DNA of 64,000 bases from Halomonas sp. (lineage in GTDB: Bacteria > Pseudomonadota > Gammaproteobacteria > Pseudomonadales > Halomonadaceae), in contig NZ_DRFS01000002.1 in the NCBI RefSeq assembly GCF_011050415.1, positions 1-64,000 on the forward strand, given 5' to 3'. Positions within the stretch are counted from its first letter, which is position 1, and each line of letters starts with the position of its first letter. The position numbers were made by a program, and so were the translations under genes. Of this stretch, positions 39,952-50,749 are shown in pieces. Under the pieces are notes generated by a model, which was given only the letters and a program-made list of their open reading frames with translations, ran no database searches and was not told the origin of the DNA.

Positions 39952-40698
39952 CTATGACGTTTGTGGCCTCAGGTGGGCCAGTAGCTTCTTCTCCAAATAG
40001 CGGAAGAAATACAAAATGGCGAAGGTCAGGCACAAATAAATCGCGGCGACAAACAGAAACGCTTCAAACGGTGCATAAAAACGCGCGTAGACAAAGCGTG
40101 CGGCGCCGGTTAAATCCATCAGTGTCACTACGCTTGCAATGGCACTCGCATGCAGCATAAAGATCACTTCATTGCCGTAGGCGGGCAGGGCGCGACGAAA
40201 GGCACTGGGCAGAATAATTCGCCGCATCATTAGCCGTGGCGACATGCCGTAGGCGCGGGCAGCTTCAATTTCACCTTGTGCAGTGGCCTTAATGGCGCCA
40301 CGAAATATCTCAGTGGTGTAGGCGGCAGTATTCAGCGTGAAGGCAATCAGCGCGGGGTAGAAGGCCTCACGCAGGATTGGCCACAGAAAGGTCTGCTGTA
40401 TGCCGTCAATAAACACCACCCCGTAATAGATGATATAGAGCTGAATCAGCAGTGGGGTGCCGCGAAATACGTAGGTGTAAAAGTAAACCGGGAGGCTAAT
40501 CCACTTATGCTTGGAGCTGCGCATAATTGCCAGTGGTACGGCTAGAATCAGTCCAGCAACAAGCGAAAGGAATACTAACTGGGAGGTCGTAACTAAGCCT
40601 TCCCAGTAGTAGCCAAGCGTCGTAGGCGTGAAAATAAGATTTCCAGCCAGAAGGTCGTTAAACCATGCAGAAATATCGAGCATGCTATTGCTCCCCAA
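39952..40698 (-). CDS. Amino-acid ABC transporter permease (HisM/ArtM type)
   Basis: YVFRGTPLLIQLYIIYYG; EAARAYGMSPRLMMRRIILPSAFRRALPAYGNE. Confidence 0.9.
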   Translation of the reverse strand: MGSNSMLDISAWFNDLLAGNLIFTPTTLGYYWEGLVTTSQLVFLSLVAGLILAVPLAIMRSSKHKWISLPVYFYTYVFRGTPLLIQLYIIYYGVVFIDGIQQTFLWPILREAFYPALIAFTLNTAAYTTEIFRGAIKATAQGEIEAARAYGMSPRLMMRRIILPSAFRRALPAYGNEVIFMLHASAIASVVTLMDLTGAARFVYARFYAPFEAFLFVAAIYLCLTFAILYFFRYLEKKLLAHLRPQTS

Positions 40699-41386
40699 AG
40701 CCGATGTCGTAGCGTTTTTGCAGCCGCGAGAAGATCCATTCGGATACGCTTGCGATCAATAGATAGACCGCCGCAACAGGTAGCAAAAATGTAAAGGGTT
40801 CATGGGTCGCACGTGAGGCTTCTGCCGCGACTCGAACCATATCGGTCAGGCCGATTACCGAGACGAGCGCGGTGGTTTTAAGCAGTACCATCCAATTGTT
40901 TGAGAGGCCAGGGAGTGCATGGCGCATCATCTGTGGAAAACGGATGCGAAGAAACACGAGACTATCGCTCATTCCGTAAGCTTTACCGGCTTCTATTTGA
41001 CCGTTTTCTACCGCCATAAAAGCGCCACGAAAGGTTTCACCCATATAAGCCCCAAAGATGAAGCCAATGGTGAGTACGCCTGCGGCGAAGGCGTTGAAGT
41101 TAATGTAGATATCAATATCGTAGTTGTCATAAAGCATATCGCTAACGGCATTAACCCCAATTTGACCGCCAAAAAACAGCAGCATCATCAAAACGAGATC
41201 CGGTACACCGCGAATCAGTGTGGTGTAAACCGTTGCCGTGCGGCGCAATAGCCAGTTGCGTGACATCTTTGCACTAGCGGTCAGTAGTCCAAGCACAATC
41301 GCTAGAATTAACGACAGCACTGCCAGTTGAATGGTCACGCCAGCCCCTTCGATCAGCCGGGGGCCATAACCTTGCAAATCAAGCAT
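40685..41386 (-). CDS. Amino-acid ABC transporter permease (HisQ/ArtQ type)
   Basis: LIRGVPDLVLMMLLFFGGQ; EAGKAYGMSDSLVFLRIRFPQMMRHALPGLSNN. Confidence 0.9.
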   Translation of the reverse strand: MLDLQGYGPRLIEGAGVTIQLAVLSLILAIVLGLLTASAKMSRNWLLRRTATVYTTLIRGVPDLVLMMLLFFGGQIGVNAVSDMLYDNYDIDIYINFNAFAAGVLTIGFIFGAYMGETFRGAFMAVENGQIEAGKAYGMSDSLVFLRIRFPQMMRHALPGLSNNWMVLLKTTALVSVIGLTDMVRVAAEASRATHEPFTFLLPVAAVYLLIASVSEWIFSRLQKRYDIGFGEQ

Positions 41387-41401
41387 GGTGAGCCTCGCGG
41401 A

Positions 41402-42172
41402 TCAGTATTTAGGGGCCAAGAACTGTTTCAGGCGTGGTGACTGAGGATTACCCAATACATCAGCAGGCGCTCCCGCTTCTTCCACTAAGCCTTGATGAAG
41501 ATAAATCACTTGGCTGGAAACATCGCGAGCGAAGCTCATTTCGTGGGTCACCACCACCATGGTGCGGCCTTCCTCGGCCAAGCCGTGCATTACCTTAAGC
41601 ACGTCGCCGACAAGTTCTGGGTCAAGCGCAGAGGTAGGTTCGTCAAATAGCATGACTTCAGGGTCCATCGCCAGTGCGCGTGCTATCGCGCCACGCTGCT
41701 GCTGACCACCGGACATCTGGGCGGGGTAGGCATTTGCCCGGGCGCTTAAACCCACCTTTTCCAATAATGCGTGGGCATGTTCCAGCGCTTCTTTTTTGGG
41801 TTTTTTCAGTACATGAATAGGCGCTTCAATGATGTTTTCCAGCAGCGTCATGTGGGCCCATAGATTGAAACTTTGGAACACCATGGAAAGCTTGGCCCGC
41901 ATGCGGACTACCTGCTTCCAGTCTTCCGGTTCGCGGCCATGCTTCGTGGTTTTAAAGCGGATGGGTTCGCCGTGAACAATAAGGTCGCCATCGTCTGGCT
42001 GTTCTAGCAGATTCATGCAGCGTAAAAAGGTGCTTTTACCCGACCCAGAGGCACCAATAAGGGTGATCACATCTCCCTTTTGGGCTTGTAGCGAGAGACC
42101 TTTTAGCACTTCCGTATCGCCGAAGCGCTTCTTAATATTACGCACTTCAAGGGGAGTAGGCGTAGCGGCCAT
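41402..42172 (-). CDS. Amino-acid ABC transporter ATP-binding protein
   Basis: [53 protein letters not shown]. Confidence 0.92.
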   Translation of the reverse strand: MAATPTPLEVRNIKKRFGDTEVLKGLSLQAQKGDVITLIGASGSGKSTFLRCMNLLEQPDDGDLIVHGEPIRFKTTKHGREPEDWKQVVRMRAKLSMVFQSFNLWAHMTLLENIIEAPIHVLKKPKKEALEHAHALLEKVGLSARANAYPAQMSGGQQQRGAIARALAMDPEVMLFDEPTSALDPELVGDVLKVMHGLAEEGRTMVVVTHEMSFARDVSSQVIYLHQGLVEEAGAPADVLGNPQSPRLKQFLAPKY

Positions 42173-42376
42173 AACATTGGCTCCAGTACAGAGTTGCCGC
42201 AGCAACAGGTTAACAAAAAGCTGTGATGCGGCTGGCGCGAAAAAAGGGGCGATTCTATCAGGCTGAGCGCATTATGCGCGCTTTCCTTATAACTTTAAGC
42301 ACTCGACGTTGGTCGTAACAACATCCAGTGCTCTGTTTTCGCCTCATCGTTATTATTGTCAAATTCGTGGTGACAC

Positions 42377-43354
42377 TTAGCTAATGGGCGCTACCAATAG
42401 CGCTGCGCGGGCCCCCACTTCAACATTGGCATTGGGGAATACCACATAGAGTGGCGTATCTCTTACCCAGAAATCACCGGCTTCACCATCTTGTGCGAGC
42501 AAGGTGCCTGGTTCAAAGCGGCTAAAATTGGCGGTGTCTTCCGCAAAGCAAAGCTGAAAGGCATCTGTCTGGCGTATTAACTCGTGATGTACCTGAAAAA
42601 ACAGCATGGGGCTGGTTGATGTGCTCGGTGGAGGTTGGCCTTCGCTTAATGCGCTAAGCAGCTTCCCCATCGGTTTCAGAGACGCCATATCGTTTTGCCC
42701 AAAGGGGGCTACGCGGCCTAACTCAAAGGTAAACGCTTGAGCTGCATGGTAATGCTTACTGTAGTGGGAGAATGTCCAGCTGTGCTGATGTTGGTGCAGC
42801 ACCGCTTGCATATCTGCCGCCGCTAGCCAGCGCCAGTGTTCAACATCGGTAGTGGACTCAGCAAATGGTTCGACGACGAAACGTGGGTAATGGCTACCCC
42901 GAATCGCGGTATGCAGGTCGTAGTGCAATTTGGGTAGCGCTGAATGGCGCGAATAAAACCCATCCACCGCGGCCATTAATTCTCGGGCGCGGTCTGGCTC
43001 ATCACCTTCTGCCGTTAAGTCACGGTTGAACAGGCGATTTAAATTGGTGGTAATAAAACGTTGTTGAGCTTTAAGGGCTGGCAGATTGCCAAGAATCACC
43101 AGCACGGGGGCACCTAGCGTCACAGCACCTGCTTCTAGGGCGCTTAACCACTCCCCCACTAATTCAACCGGTGCGGTTTCGTTGCCGTGGATCGCCGCTG
43201 AAAAAATGCACGCGCGGGCGTCTTGGCGCTGTGCAGTGGGAGTGAGCTCCAAAATGCCGGGCGCATGCAACTGGTAAGTGCCGCTTGCGAAAATACCGTT
43301 GGTGGCATCGGGGAGCAGCCCGTCAAGCGACCAATCGAGCCATTGCCCTAACAT
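42377..43354 (-). CDS. astE: Succinylglutamate desuccinylase/aspartoacylase family
   Basis: AAIHGNETAPVELVGEWL ... NLNRLFNRD ... YDLHTAIRGSHYPRF. Confidence 0.88.
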   Translation of the reverse strand: MLGQWLDWSLDGLLPDATNGIFASGTYQLHAPGILELTPTAQRQDARACIFSAAIHGNETAPVELVGEWLSALEAGAVTLGAPVLVILGNLPALKAQQRFITTNLNRLFNRDLTAEGDEPDRARELMAAVDGFYSRHSALPKLHYDLHTAIRGSHYPRFVVEPFAESTTDVEHWRWLAAADMQAVLHQHQHSWTFSHYSKHYHAAQAFTFELGRVAPFGQNDMASLKPMGKLLSALSEGQPPPSTSTSPMLFFQVHHELIRQTDAFQLCFAEDTANFSRFEPGTLLAQDGEAGDFWVRDTPLYVVFPNANVEVGARAALLVAPIS

Positions 43355-43490
43355 TGTCAGCTCCTTAGCAGGTTGTTGTGCGCATAAACATGCGTTTAGG
43401 TTTACCACGCTGAGTGCGCGCGGCAAGCCTAAAGGTCGTTCAGGTGAAAAAGCTCAGTTTTTTTGTGCAACCATTCGTTCCAATCATAGA

Positions 43491-43524
43491 AAAAGCGCCC
43501 ATGCATGAAACATGAGCGCTTTAT
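43491..43524 (-). terminator. Terminator downstream of hemerythrin-like gene
   Basis: AAAAGCGC...GCGCTTT stem; T-rich on the minus strand. Confidence 0.55.
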
Positions 43525-43563
43525 TGTTAACCCGTGAATTCAGGCCTTAAGATAATCAGCTGT

Positions 43564-44004
43564 TTACAAGGAGCGCTGTCGCTTCATCTCTTCTTGATAC
43601 TCGCCGGCAAGCGATGTTTTTTGCTTCTCTTGTAACCCGCGCCCAGCCAGTTGGAAGACCTCTTGCTCTTCTTCGTCAAGATGATGAGTTACTAACTCTT
43701 GCAGCTGTTTAGCGTGGGTTAGCCAATGGGTAGCGCTATACTCGGTCTCATCCAGTAATTCTATTAGCTCATCAATTTCATGATGTTCTGCGACGCTATG
43801 GCGCGCTTTTTCTTGCGTTAAATCAATCGACATCATTGGAATATATAAAGCCCGCTCTTCCGCTGCCGCGTGGTATTGCAGCTCAGCACGCACCTGCTGA
43901 TAAAGGCTATCGCGCTCTTCACTGTCGCCGTGTGTTTCAACTAGCTGGGCGAGCAGGTCACGCTGAATATCATGATCCTTGCGCAGGGCTTCAAAAATCG
44001 TCAT
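43564..44004 (-). CDS. Hemerythrin HHE domain protein
   Basis: KDHDIQRDLLAQL, YHAAAEERALYIPM, EHHEIDELIELL, HHLDEEEQEVF. Confidence 0.88.
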   Translation of the reverse strand: MTIFEALRKDHDIQRDLLAQLVETHGDSEERDSLYQQVRAELQYHAAAEERALYIPMMSIDLTQEKARHSVAEHHEIDELIELLDETEYSATHWLTHAKQLQELVTHHLDEEEQEVFQLAGRGLQEKQKTSLAGEYQEEMKRQRSL

Positions 44005-44210
44005 TCCAGGCTCCTTGGAAACGTTTGGGGGATAGGCAAGACAAAATCTAGTGGTGGATGGCGCAAAGTGCAAGGTGAAGTCCGTTGATGAAATCGATGC
44101 TCCCAGTCGAAAACATTCGCTTTTATCTACTATTAGGTGAGCTATCTTGTGTTTACAGGCTTATTGGGCATAAGCCCATCGCACCGCTAAACAAGGCAAA
44201 GGAGTTAGTA

Positions 44211-44810
44211 ATGACAAAGGTACTGGTACTTTATTATTCCATGTATGGACATATTGATAAGATGGCTCAGGCTGTCGCTGAGGGTGCTAAAGGCGTAAGC
44301 GGCGTTGAAGTGACCGTTAAGCGCGTACCTGAAACCATGCCTGAAGATGCCTATAAAAATGCAGGGGGTAAGCAGGATTTCGATACACCTGAAGCTACTC
44401 CCCAAGAGCTTGCTGATTACGACGCGATTATTTTTGGTACGCCAACTCGCTTCGGTAATATGGCGGGTCAGATGCGCACGTTCTTGGATCAAACCGGCGG
44501 CCTGTGGGCGAAAGGTGCACTACGTGGCAAGGTAGCTAGTGTATTTACCTCTACCGGTACTGGCGGTGGTGATGAAATGACCATTACCTCTACCTGGACC
44601 ACGCTGGCTCACCACGGCATGATCATTGTGCCGATTGGCTATGGCCTTGAAGAGCAGTTCGATATTTCCAAAGTTAGCGGCGGCACGCCTTACGGCGCAG
44701 CGACGTTAGCCGGTGGTGATGGCTCACGTATGCCTGATGATCGCGAATTGAAAATCGCCCGCTTCCAGGGTGAGTTAGTCGCTAAAACAGCGGCGAAACT
44801 GGCAAGTTAA
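44211..44810 (+). CDS. wrbA: NAD(P)H:quinone oxidoreductase, WrbA type
   Basis: [55 protein letters not shown]. Confidence 0.95.
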   Translation: MTKVLVLYYSMYGHIDKMAQAVAEGAKGVSGVEVTVKRVPETMPEDAYKNAGGKQDFDTPEATPQELADYDAIIFGTPTRFGNMAGQMRTFLDQTGGLWAKGALRGKVASVFTSTGTGGGDEMTITSTWTTLAHHGMIIVPIGYGLEEQFDISKVSGGTPYGAATLAGGDGSRMPDDRELKIARFQGELVAKTAAKLAS

Positions 44811-44866
44811 TGACCTGATTTCATAGCGACTAATGTCGTTATTTGAAACGCAGTAGTGCGTGATTC

Positions 44867-44902
44867 AAAAGCCTCGTCAGATGTGTCTGGCGAGGCTTTT
44901 TT
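44867..44902 (+). terminator. Rho-independent terminator after wrbA
   Basis: AAAAGCCTCGTCAGA-TGTG-TCTGGCGAGGCTTTTTT. Confidence 0.85.
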
Positions 44903-44970
44903 GAGGTTGAGCTGTAAGAGATATTAAACCGAGCGATAACTAGCTTTAACTAATTAATATTTTTGAAGTT

Positions 44971-45654
44971 TTATCTGGAAGGGGCTCTCAATCGAGCCAA
45001 GCTAAGATAGCGCTCTTTTGAAGGGGACAAATGATCCTTGCATAGTTGGCAAAGCCTTTCTCGGTCCTGTTTTTGTATGGCATCAATCATGGCAAAGTGC
45101 TCGTCGCAGGCTCTCTGCAGGCTAGCAGCATCTGAGATAGCCATAAATCTGATGGCGTGTGCTTTCTGGGCAAACTCGTTTATGCAGTCTGAAAGATAAC
45201 TGTTTCCAGTAGCTGAAAAGAGCGTTCGGTGAAATGCAATATTTAAACGAAATACGCGGTGTAAATCCTGCTGGTTGACCGCGTCACTGTGCTGCTCCTG
45301 AACAGCAATCAATGCATTGAGCATGTCATTTGGAGCTGGCAATGGAATTGATCTAGCGCCTGCTATTTCTAAAAGCTCACGCATGGCATATAGCTGCTCT
45401 ACTTCGTCAGGCGTGTAAGCTTTTACAAAAGCTCCCCGGTTTTTAATGCGCTCAACCAAGCCAATGGTTTCAAGATGAAACAGTGCCTGACGGACCGCAT
45501 GTCGTTTGCAGTTGAAACGCTCAATAAGATCTTCTTCGACAAGTCTTTCCTTAGGATTGAGCCGTCCTAGTACAATATCCTCTTCAACTGCTTCGACTAT
45601 TTGATCAATACCAAACGTTTCAGAGGGAGAGGAGGCGTAATTGAACTGTGTCAT
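44971..45654 (-). CDS. GntR-family regulator with FCD domain
   Basis: GRLNPKERLVEEDLIERFNCKRHAVRQALFHLETIGLVERIKNRGAFVKAYT wHTH plus FCD. Confidence 0.9.
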   Translation of the reverse strand: MTQFNYASSPSETFGIDQIVEAVEEDIVLGRLNPKERLVEEDLIERFNCKRHAVRQALFHLETIGLVERIKNRGAFVKAYTPDEVEQLYAMRELLEIAGARSIPLPAPNDMLNALIAVQEQHSDAVNQQDLHRVFRLNIAFHRTLFSATGNSYLSDCINEFAQKAHAIRFMAISDAASLQRACDEHFAMIDAIQKQDRERLCQLCKDHLSPSKERYLSLARLRAPSR

Positions 45655-45761
45655 AAGTAATGGCTGTCATCCTTGCCAAAGCATTAGAGAGTAAATAATC
45701 GGTATCCATTCAACCAGGATACCGATTATGGTAACAAGAACAGTTTGTTTATCAGACGGAA

Positions 45762-47501
45762 TTAATGGCCTCTTGGGATTTGCGAGGTGGTGGCCGGGCG
45801 ACAGAAGTCAAAATCACAGCCTTGTTCAGCCTGCAGGATGTGTTCGAGAAATAAACGGCGATATCCACGCTCTTTTTCAGGTTCAATAGTGGGTTTTAAT
45901 GCCGCTCTGCGTATATCCAGTTCAGCCTCATCCACCATTAAGTTCAAATGACGCTCGGCAACATCTAACTGAATTAGATCGCCATCTTGTACCAGCGCAA
46001 GAGGCCCCATTTCAGCTGCTTCAGGAGAAATATGTAGCACTATGGTGCCTGATGCCGTGCCACTCATTCGCCCATCCGAAATTCTTACCATGTCTTTAAC
46101 ACCTTGTGCGGCCAGCTTTTTAGGTATCGGTATATAGCCTGCCTCAGGCATTCCAGGGGCTCCCTTTGGACCTATGTTTTGTAAAACCAACACATCATCT
46201 GCATTTACATCAAGCTCGGGGTCATCAATACGCTTGGCAAGGTCTTCTAAGCCGGTAAAAACGACCGCACGACCGGTATGACGCATGAGTGTTTCTGAAG
46301 CTGCAGACTGCTTAATGATTGCTCCACGAGGTGCCAGATTACCCTTTACAACTGCCATGCCCCCTTGCGCATAAATAGGATTCTCTTTATTACGCACAAC
46401 CTGCTGGTTAAGAATATGTGGACTTGCATCCAGATTTTCTCCCAGCGTGCGCCCATTGATGGTGACGGCATCTAGGTGTAGCAACGGGCGAATTTCTCGC
46501 AGTAGTGCAGCCAATCCACCGGCCTGATGTAAATGCTCCATGTAATGTTCGCCTGATGGCTTCAGGTTAACCAATACTGGGGTTTCACGGCTCATCCGGT
46601 CAAATTGCTCGAGATCAATATCTATGCCCAATCGGCCCGCGATAGCGGCCATATGAATAAGACCATTTGTAGAGCCTCCCAAAGCAAGAAGTACACGCAA
46701 TGCGTTTTCAAACGCCTCCTCGGTCATGATGCTTTGTGGCGTAATTTGCTCTACAGCGAGACGCACAGCTTCGGTGCCTGTTTGCTCGGCAATGCGTAAA
46801 CGGTCAGCAAATACGGCTGGTGCCGTAGCGCTGCCGGGTAACATCATACCCATTGCTTCAGCTAGGCAAGCCATGGTGCTAGCGGTTCCCATCACCGAGC
46901 AGGTTCCCACAGTTGGGACCAGCTTATCGTTTACCTCTGTGATTTCTTGCTCATCAATCTCTTGTCCACGGTAGGCCGCCCAATAACGTCGGCAATCCGT
47001 ACAGGCTCCTACACGTGTACCTCTGTGTGATCCACTTAGCATGGGGCCAGTGACCAATTGGATGGCAGGAACATTAGCGCTGGCTGCCGCCATTAATTGT
47101 GCAGGAACGGTTTTATCGCAACCGCCGATCAGTACAACGGCATCCATTGGCTGAGCGCGAATCATCTCCTCGGTATCTAGCGCCATCAGGTTGCGCAGAT
47201 ACATGCTAGTGGGGTGAGAGAAAGATTCATGTAATGAAATAGTTGGGAAATCGACAGGTAGTCCTCCCGCGAGCATGACACCCCGTTTTACGCTTTCAAC
47301 CAATCCTGCAACATTGCCATGGCAGGCGTTGTAACCGCTGTAGGTATTGGCAATGCCGATTACAGGGCGTGAAAGAGCATCATCAGTGTATCCCATACCC
47401 TTAATAAAGGCTTTGCGTAGAAATAGCGAAAAGCCTTCATCGCCGTAATTTGTCAGCCCTTTACGCATCCCTTGGGAGCGGTTGTGATTATTAGTTTTCA
47501 T
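45762..47501 (-). CDS. IlvD/Edd-family dehydratase (acid-sugar dehydratase type)
   Basis: IANTYSGYNACHGNVAGLVE, IGGCDKTVPAQLMAAASA, VGTCSVMGTASTMACLAEAMGMMLPGSA. Confidence 0.88.
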   Translation of the reverse strand: MKTNNHNRSQGMRKGLTNYGDEGFSLFLRKAFIKGMGYTDDALSRPVIGIANTYSGYNACHGNVAGLVESVKRGVMLAGGLPVDFPTISLHESFSHPTSMYLRNLMALDTEEMIRAQPMDAVVLIGGCDKTVPAQLMAAASANVPAIQLVTGPMLSGSHRGTRVGACTDCRRYWAAYRGQEIDEQEITEVNDKLVPTVGTCSVMGTASTMACLAEAMGMMLPGSATAPAVFADRLRIAEQTGTEAVRLAVEQITPQSIMTEEAFENALRVLLALGGSTNGLIHMAAIAGRLGIDIDLEQFDRMSRETPVLVNLKPSGEHYMEHLHQAGGLAALLREIRPLLHLDAVTINGRTLGENLDASPHILNQQVVRNKENPIYAQGGMAVVKGNLAPRGAIIKQSAASETLMRHTGRAVVFTGLEDLAKRIDDPELDVNADDVLVLQNIGPKGAPGMPEAGYIPIPKKLAAQGVKDMVRISDGRMSGTASGTIVLHISPEAAEMGPLALVQDGDLIQLDVAERHLNLMVDEAELDIRRAALKPTIEPEKERGYRRLFLEHILQAEQGCDFDFCRPATTSQIPRGH

Positions 47502-47674
47502 GGCAAACCCCTTCTTGTTGTTCACATGGTTCAGCTGGTCTTCGGTTTTATTGTTAATAAGATTATTGACAATCTTATTGTCAATGTACTAGTTTTTTCT
47601 AGGCATGCCAAATAAAAGTCCACATGCATCACAACCTAGACACCAATACAAATACGATAAATAAGGTGGCAATA

Positions 47675-48640
47675 ATGAAGACCAAACTACTCTCGATTTC
47701 CGTGCTCATGGCAGTAACCGCTGTTCCTCTTGCAGTACATGCCGAGTACTCAGTAACTGATGAAATTCGTGTTTTGCAGGGGTTTCAGGCAGGGGGCGGA
47801 AGTGATGCGCTTGCTCAGCTGGCTCATCCGTATCTACGGGAAATTCTCGGGGTCAATTTCATCAACGAATATATTCCAGGTGCAACGGGTGCTATTGCTT
47901 GGACACGACTTTCTCATCAGTCGCCTAAAGACGGTACGGTTATCAGTATCACCAACACACCAATGTTGATGACCAACTACATCATTAATGACTCTATCTC
48001 CTACAACATCGATCAGTTAACGCCGATCGCCAATGTGGTGACTGACCCTGGGGTAGTCGTGGTGCATCCCGATAGCCCTTATCAAACAATTGAAGACCTG
48101 CTCGCAGCTGCTGAGGAAACACCTGGGCGCATCACTATCGGTAACTCGGGTATTGGCGGCGATGATTATTTCTCCACGATCATGGTGGAAAACGCTTCAG
48201 GGCTAAGCTTTGAGAAAGTCCCCTTTGCTGGCGATGGCCCTTCTGCAACAGCAGCCATGGGTGGCCAAATTGATGCGTCGTTCAACAACGTAGGTATCGT
48301 CTACGGTCATCTACAAGCCGATAGTTTGCGTGCTCTGGCTGTGCTATCTGCAGAGCGTCTGCCCATGCTTCCCGATGTGCCTACGCTCAGAGAGATTGGC
48401 TACGACGTAGTAAATGGTTCTTCACGGGGTTATAGCGCTCCTGCGGGTATTCCGGATCAAGCGCGCGATGAGCTAATTGCTGCTTTTGAAGAACTCGCGA
48501 CGAACGAAGAGTTTCTGCAACGCGCCGAAGAGCGTGCTTTTTATATCGATATTGTGACCGGCGATGATTACATGGAAATGATGAAAAACATGGAAGAGAC
48601 CTTCTCCAATATTTGGGATGAGTTGGATGAAGATGCCTAA
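47675..48640 (+). CDS. Tripartite tricarboxylate transporter substrate-binding protein (TctC/Bug family)
   Basis: Signal peptide; VLQGFQAGGGSDALAQLAHPYL; upstream of TctB/TctA-like genes. Confidence 0.85.
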   Translation: MKTKLLSISVLMAVTAVPLAVHAEYSVTDEIRVLQGFQAGGGSDALAQLAHPYLREILGVNFINEYIPGATGAIAWTRLSHQSPKDGTVISITNTPMLMTNYIINDSISYNIDQLTPIANVVTDPGVVVVHPDSPYQTIEDLLAAAEETPGRITIGNSGIGGDDYFSTIMVENASGLSFEKVPFAGDGPSATAAMGGQIDASFNNVGIVYGHLQADSLRALAVLSAERLPMLPDVPTLREIGYDVVNGSSRGYSAPAGIPDQARDELIAAFEELATNEEFLQRAEERAFYIDIVTGDDYMEMMKNMEETFSNIWDELDEDA

Positions 48641-48667
48641 TCATTAAAGCGCCAGGAGCATGTTGAT

Positions 48668-49144
48668 ATGAATATGAGTCGCTTGTCGCTAGGCGTGTTT
48701 GGAGTGGGCCTAGCGGTATTCTTTTTTGTCCAGAACATGGGTTATCCGGCGCGAGCGGCTCAAATTCCGCTAATGTTTGCCACGGCTGTTGGCCTTTTGT
48801 CTTTGGCATGGATCGTTCAGGAAGTTTGGTCGACCAGCAAACTACTGCGAACAAGGGCGTGTCCTTCCTCATCTGATAGCGATTCCATAAGTTCTGCACC
48901 AAGAACCTATAACCAATATATAAAAGCATTCAGCATTTATGCCCTTGCTTTGATGTATGCATATTCCATTGGTTTGGTTGGTTATTTCCTTGCGTCAGCG
49001 CTGTTTATGGGATTTGCATTACTCATTGTCCGTGAAGTGGGATTTCGATACGCGCTTATAGGCTCTATTGCGCTTTTGGGTACGATTGGCCTGGTGTTTT
49101 TCTACTTCCTGGGTCTGAACATGCCCATGCTTCCCACCTTTTAA
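48668..49144 (+). CDS. TctB-like small membrane subunit
   Basis: Four-TM small protein between TctC and TctA genes. Confidence 0.8.
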   Translation: MNMSRLSLGVFGVGLAVFFFVQNMGYPARAAQIPLMFATAVGLLSLAWIVQEVWSTSKLLRTRACPSSSDSDSISSAPRTYNQYIKAFSIYALALMYAYSIGLVGYFLASALFMGFALLIVREVGFRYALIGSIALLGTIGLVFFYFLGLNMPMLPTF

Positions 49145-49170
49145 TAATTATCCTGCATATGGAGTGAGTC

Positions 49171-50685
49171 ATGGACTCGAGTATGTTGATGGCAGGTATC
49201 GCCAATGTTCTATCGTGGTCGAATCTACTATTGATCATTGGCGGCACGTTGCTGGGAATGTTTGTAGGTGCCATGCCTGGTCTATCAGCCACCATGGCAC
49301 TGGCTTTATTACTGCCTGTAACGTTTAGTATGGAACCGGGTGCCGGACTAAGCATGTTGGCATCCCTCTACTTGGGCGCCTCTTATGGTGGTTCCATCTC
49401 CGCTATTTTGCTCAATACACCCGGTACTCCCTCTGCAGCAGCCACTGTTTTGGATGGTTATCCTCTCTCTCAGCAGGGCAAAGCTGGCAAAGCGTTGGGT
49501 GTTTCACTTTTTGCATCGTTTTGCGGTGGCTTAATGAGTGGCATTGCACTATTGGTGGCCGCTCCATTACTTGGGATTGTTGTTCTTAAGTTTGGTCCAA
49601 TTGAGCTGTTTGCAGTTGCTGTATTGGGCATCACGATTATTGGTTCTTTATCCCAGGGCTCGGTGGTATCGGGGTTGTTGTCAGGGGGGATCGGCCTACT
49701 GGTAAGTACAGTAGGAATGGATCTAATTACTGGTACTCCCAGGATGACCTTTGGGCATATGAATCTGTTTTCTGGCATCAGTTTTACGGTGGCACTAATT
49801 GGGCTTTTTTCGATTCCACAGGCACTACTGCTAATTGAAAAAAGTGGTCAGGGGAAAAAGAAAGTTGCCAACAAAATTACTGATAGGTTAATGCCTCTTT
49901 GGGCTGATATTAAAACATTGATGCCCAATATTGGTCGGTCCGGATTGATCGGGATTATTACGGGCCTAATACCCGGCACCGGTGGTGATACCGCCAGTTG
50001 GTTTGCCTACAACGAAGCCAAGCGCTTTGCCAAGGACAAAAGCCGTTTTGGAAAGGGAGATTTGGCAGGTCTTTCAGCGCCGGAATCAGCCAATAACGCC
50101 GTGGTGGGGGGCGCTTTAATCCCAACTATAGCACTGGGAATACCCGGTAGCTCTTCTACAGCCATTCTGTTAGGAGCTCTTATGGTTCATGGGATTCTCC
50201 CAGGACCCAATCTGCTAACGGAGCATGGAGAAGTCACCTACACACTAATTTGGGCTGTCATCATTGCTAACTTTGCATTGCTTGGTGTGGGGTTAATGTT
50301 CACTCGCATGTGCGTCGCTGTGACCAAAGTGCCAGATGGATTTGTCGCCTGCGCCATTATTGTGCTTTGTATTGTGGGATCGTTTGCTATCAACAATAGC
50401 TTTTTTGATGTCGGCTTAATGTTTGCCTTTGGGCTATTTGGCTATTGGATGCTGAAAGCCGGTATGGCACCTGCCCCAATGGTAGTCGGGCTAATTCTTG
50501 GGCCGGTAATGGAAACTAGCTATCAGCAGTCAATGTTGATTGGAGGTGGAAGTTTTATGGTTTTCGCTAAAAGCCCGATTGCTTTGTGCTTGTTGATTCT
50601 TGCTCTGTTTTCAGTACTCCAAGCGACACCATTGCTGGGCATTATGCGTCAACGTTTTGGTAAGCGGTCAACCCATAGTGGATGA
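49171..50685 (+). CDS. TctA-like large permease
   Basis: GAMPGLSATMALALLLPVTF, GLIPGTGGDTASWFAYNEAKR, ALGIPGSSSTAILLGALMVHGI. Confidence 0.92.
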   Translation: MDSSMLMAGIANVLSWSNLLLIIGGTLLGMFVGAMPGLSATMALALLLPVTFSMEPGAGLSMLASLYLGASYGGSISAILLNTPGTPSAAATVLDGYPLSQQGKAGKALGVSLFASFCGGLMSGIALLVAAPLLGIVVLKFGPIELFAVAVLGITIIGSLSQGSVVSGLLSGGIGLLVSTVGMDLITGTPRMTFGHMNLFSGISFTVALIGLFSIPQALLLIEKSGQGKKKVANKITDRLMPLWADIKTLMPNIGRSGLIGIITGLIPGTGGDTASWFAYNEAKRFAKDKSRFGKGDLAGLSAPESANNAVVGGALIPTIALGIPGSSSTAILLGALMVHGILPGPNLLTEHGEVTYTLIWAVIIANFALLGVGLMFTRMCVAVTKVPDGFVACAIIVLCIVGSFAINNSFFDVGLMFAFGLFGYWMLKAGMAPAPMVVGLILGPVMETSYQQSMLIGGGSFMVFAKSPIALCLLILALFSVLQATPLLGIMRQRFGKRSTHSG

Positions 50686-50749
50686 CCCGATGGTTGGTAA
50701 AGTCGCTTAATAATTAACAACAAATAAATGGATAACAAGAGATAACATT